Source: Chitinophagaceae bacterium (GTDB taxonomy: Bacteria > Bacteroidota > Bacteroidia > Chitinophagales > Chitinophagaceae). Taken from it: a DNA stretch of 64,000 nt. The stretch is taken from NCBI GenBank assembly GCA_022841365.1, contig JALHRP010000009.1, positions 35,598 to 99,597 on the forward strand, read 5' to 3'. Shown here one piece after another: positions 62,901 through 64,000 of the stretch. The notes beneath the pieces were generated by a model. The model did no database searches and was not told where the DNA came from. It saw only the letters and a list, made by a program, of their open reading frames with translations. A program made the position numbers and the translations under genes. Numbering within the stretch: position 1 is the first letter of the stretch; every line of letters begins with the position of its first letter.

Positions 62901-63527
62901 TTAAAAATTTATGTTAGAAATTGATGTTATTATTATTCCCTGGATTTGAAATTCGCTTTCCAGTATTATTGGTTTATGCTTAGGATTAGATGATCTTGGA
63001 ATTAAAGCCACTACATTTCCTTTATGCTGATACTCCTTTAATGTAGCATTATCATCAATTAATGCAACAACCTTTTGCCCGTTCTCCGCTACGTTTTGTT
63101 GTCTTACCAGGACTAAATCTCCGGGTTGAATGCCGGCCTCGTTCATTGAATCACCAACAGCCCGGAGGAGAAAATACTTATATCCTGTTTTAACCAGCGA
63201 AGTTGATACTGGAATGTAGGCTTCCACATTTTCTTCTGCCAGCAAAGCACCACCACAGGATATGCTGCCAACCAGCGGAATAGCCACGGTTCTGGCGGAC
63301 TCATTGGTAGACAGGTCTTTTACCATTTTGTAGCTGCCGTCTGTTTTCCTTTCTAAAAATCCATTTACTTCAAGTTCTGCCATCAGCAGCATCGCTGACC
63401 TGGGGGACTTATATTCCATTTCCTCCATTAACTCCCTTACAGAAGGCATCAGGCTGTATTTCATTATCCAGTTGCGGATGTGCTTTAAAGCCTCTTTTGC
63501 CTTAGCTGATAATCGCTCTTCGCTCAT
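62901..63527 (-). CDS. LexA-like autoproteolytic repressor
   Basis: A 208-residue S24-family repressor. The N-terminal winged helix (residues 1-70, SAKAKEALKHIRNWIMKY) is LexA-type. The self-cleavage site is Cys91-Gly92 in SISCGGALLAEEN, and the Ser127 (GDSMNEAGI) and Lys164 (ATLKEYQHKGN) dyad is intact, so DNA-damage-induced self-cleavage is expected. The Cys-Gly site is like that of UmuD and some phage repressors rather than the Ala-Gly of host LexA, which suggests an element-borne regulator. It precedes DUF2188 and the helicase and may repress them and itself through repeats at 63535-63553. Confidence 0.88.
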   Translation of the reverse strand: MSEERLSAKAKEALKHIRNWIMKYSLMPSVRELMEEMEYKSPRSAMLLMAELEVNGFLERKTDGSYKMVKDLSTNESARTVAIPLVGSISCGGALLAEENVEAYIPVSTSLVKTGYKYFLLRAVGDSMNEAGIQPGDLVLVRQQNVAENGQKVVALIDDNATLKEYQHKGNVVALIPRSSNPKHKPIILESEFQIQGIIITSISNINF

Positions 63528-63534
63528 AATACAA

Positions 63535-63553
63535 AGTGTATAATAGTGTATAA
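63535..63553. promoter_or_regulatory. Direct-repeat candidate operator of the LexA-like gene
   Basis: AGTGTATAA occurs twice, at 63535-63543 and 63545-63553, one helical turn (10 bp) apart, directly upstream of the repressor gene. On the minus strand it reads TTATACACT twice, next to TTTG, and overlaps the place expected for a promoter. Confidence 0.5.
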
Positions 63554-63642
63554 AATTAGAACAAAAAAATGAAATAATTATAAATTGAGAGCTGACTGTT
63601 AAGAAATTGTGGATTTGGTGGAAAAATCAAAATATTGAAGAA

Positions 63643-64000
63643 TCAGGCTTTCTCGGCCTTCAATCGCACCACTTCGTCTCCAATCAACCGCTTCACCTCC
63701 ATCTTGACCTGGTAAAAATTATCCATCACCTGTTGCTGGGTTACGTTGGATACAATGGGGATGTTTTTGTAAGCGGCTACTTCAGCATTTAGCTTATCGG
63801 CATCATTGATAATCTCTGCATGAAACATTTTAAGTTTTATTTTTTCGTGGGGATCATCGGCAACCATACCTACAAATTCACCGGAGGAAAGAGCAGCAAT
63901 TTTACTGGCAGGTATAGCACTGTCCAATTGCTTGGAATGGCTTATTGATGTATCGGTACGGTTTACGGAAACACTCTGCCGGTTCTGCATAATTTTTCCG
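63643..64000 (-). CDS. mobC: MobC/TraG-like conjugative coupling protein, C-terminal end (cut by window edge)
   Basis: The C-terminal 119 residues of a conjugation or mobilisation coupling protein. Read upstream of the ORF-track Met the frame stays open to base 64000 (GKIMQNRQSV), so the start lies outside the window. The segment SISHSKQLDSAIPASKIAAL followed by SSGEFVGMVADDP and FHAEIIND matches the end of Bacteroidota MobC/TraG-type ATPases. The nucleotide-binding motifs are not in view. It shows that the right end of the window lies inside an integrated conjugative or mobilisable element. It is transcribed toward the LexA-like gene, with 115 bp between. Confidence 0.75.
   Translation of the reverse strand, partial: GKIMQNRQSVSVNRTDTSISHSKQLDSAIPASKIAALSSGEFVGMVADDPHEKIKLKMFHAEIINDADKLNAEVAAYKNIPIVSNVTQQQVMDNFYQVKMEVKRLIGDEVVRLKAEKA

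Overview
The window looks like chromosomal DNA of a Bacteroidota bacterium, most likely family Chitinophagaceae. The supporting signs are a SusC/SusD pair, several type IX secretion (T9SS) cargo proteins with the Por-type sorting tail, a promoter of the TTTG / TAnnTTTG form, little use of Shine-Dalgarno sequences, an IspH with an N-terminal extension, and T9SS/OmpA/PorV-like outer-membrane proteins. The family is an inference from gene style; no rRNA or tRNA gene is present to confirm it.

Layout. 1-10.9 kb: lnt (cut by the left edge), guaB, a collagen-like lipoprotein, a minus-strand run transcribed folD-queE-ompA-like-dprA, then a plus-strand pair (PorV-like barrel and a helix-hairpin-helix outer-membrane protein). 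11-17 kb: a susC-susD-lipoprotein operon behind a clear promoter. 17-24 kb: accA, dapA, an esterase, convergent rnz with a STAS protein, and clpC. 24.4-39.3 kb: a cell-surface protein region with a 1715-residue SdrD-repeat protein, a T9SS protein, cmk, and four adjacent T9SS cargo genes. 39.3-49.5 kb: ispH, a GH13 glycosidase, an HtrA protease, a glutamate-type dehydrogenase, ccmBCD, tdk, a conserved hypothetical and waaA. 49.6-57.2 kb: a sugar-nucleotide supply locus (DegT aminotransferase, ugd, UDP-xylose synthase, a second UDP-sugar dehydrogenase, rmlB, rmlC, rmlD). 57.9-64 kb: an accessory region with a YhcG-type nuclease, an SF2 helicase with a predicted C-terminal nuclease, a DUF2188 protein, a LexA-like repressor and the end of a MobC-like conjugation gene, so the right end lies inside a mobile element.

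The strongest unexplained signals are non-coding. Three adjacent T9SS cargo genes share a 24-nt element that is identical in all three 3' UTRs, just before the terminator, and a conserved leader 64-68 nt before the start codon that could encode a tiny M-x-x-FFK peptide. Their C-terminal coding regions differ at many synonymous sites and their central domains are unrelated, so the identity of the UTR element suggests selection rather than recent copying. The second strong candidate is the LexA-like / DUF2188 / helicase-nuclease operon on the mobile element, which looks like a damage-controlled defence module. A third theme is GC-rich palindromic repeats scattered between genes, abutting start codons, and in frame inside waaA and the yhcG-like gene.
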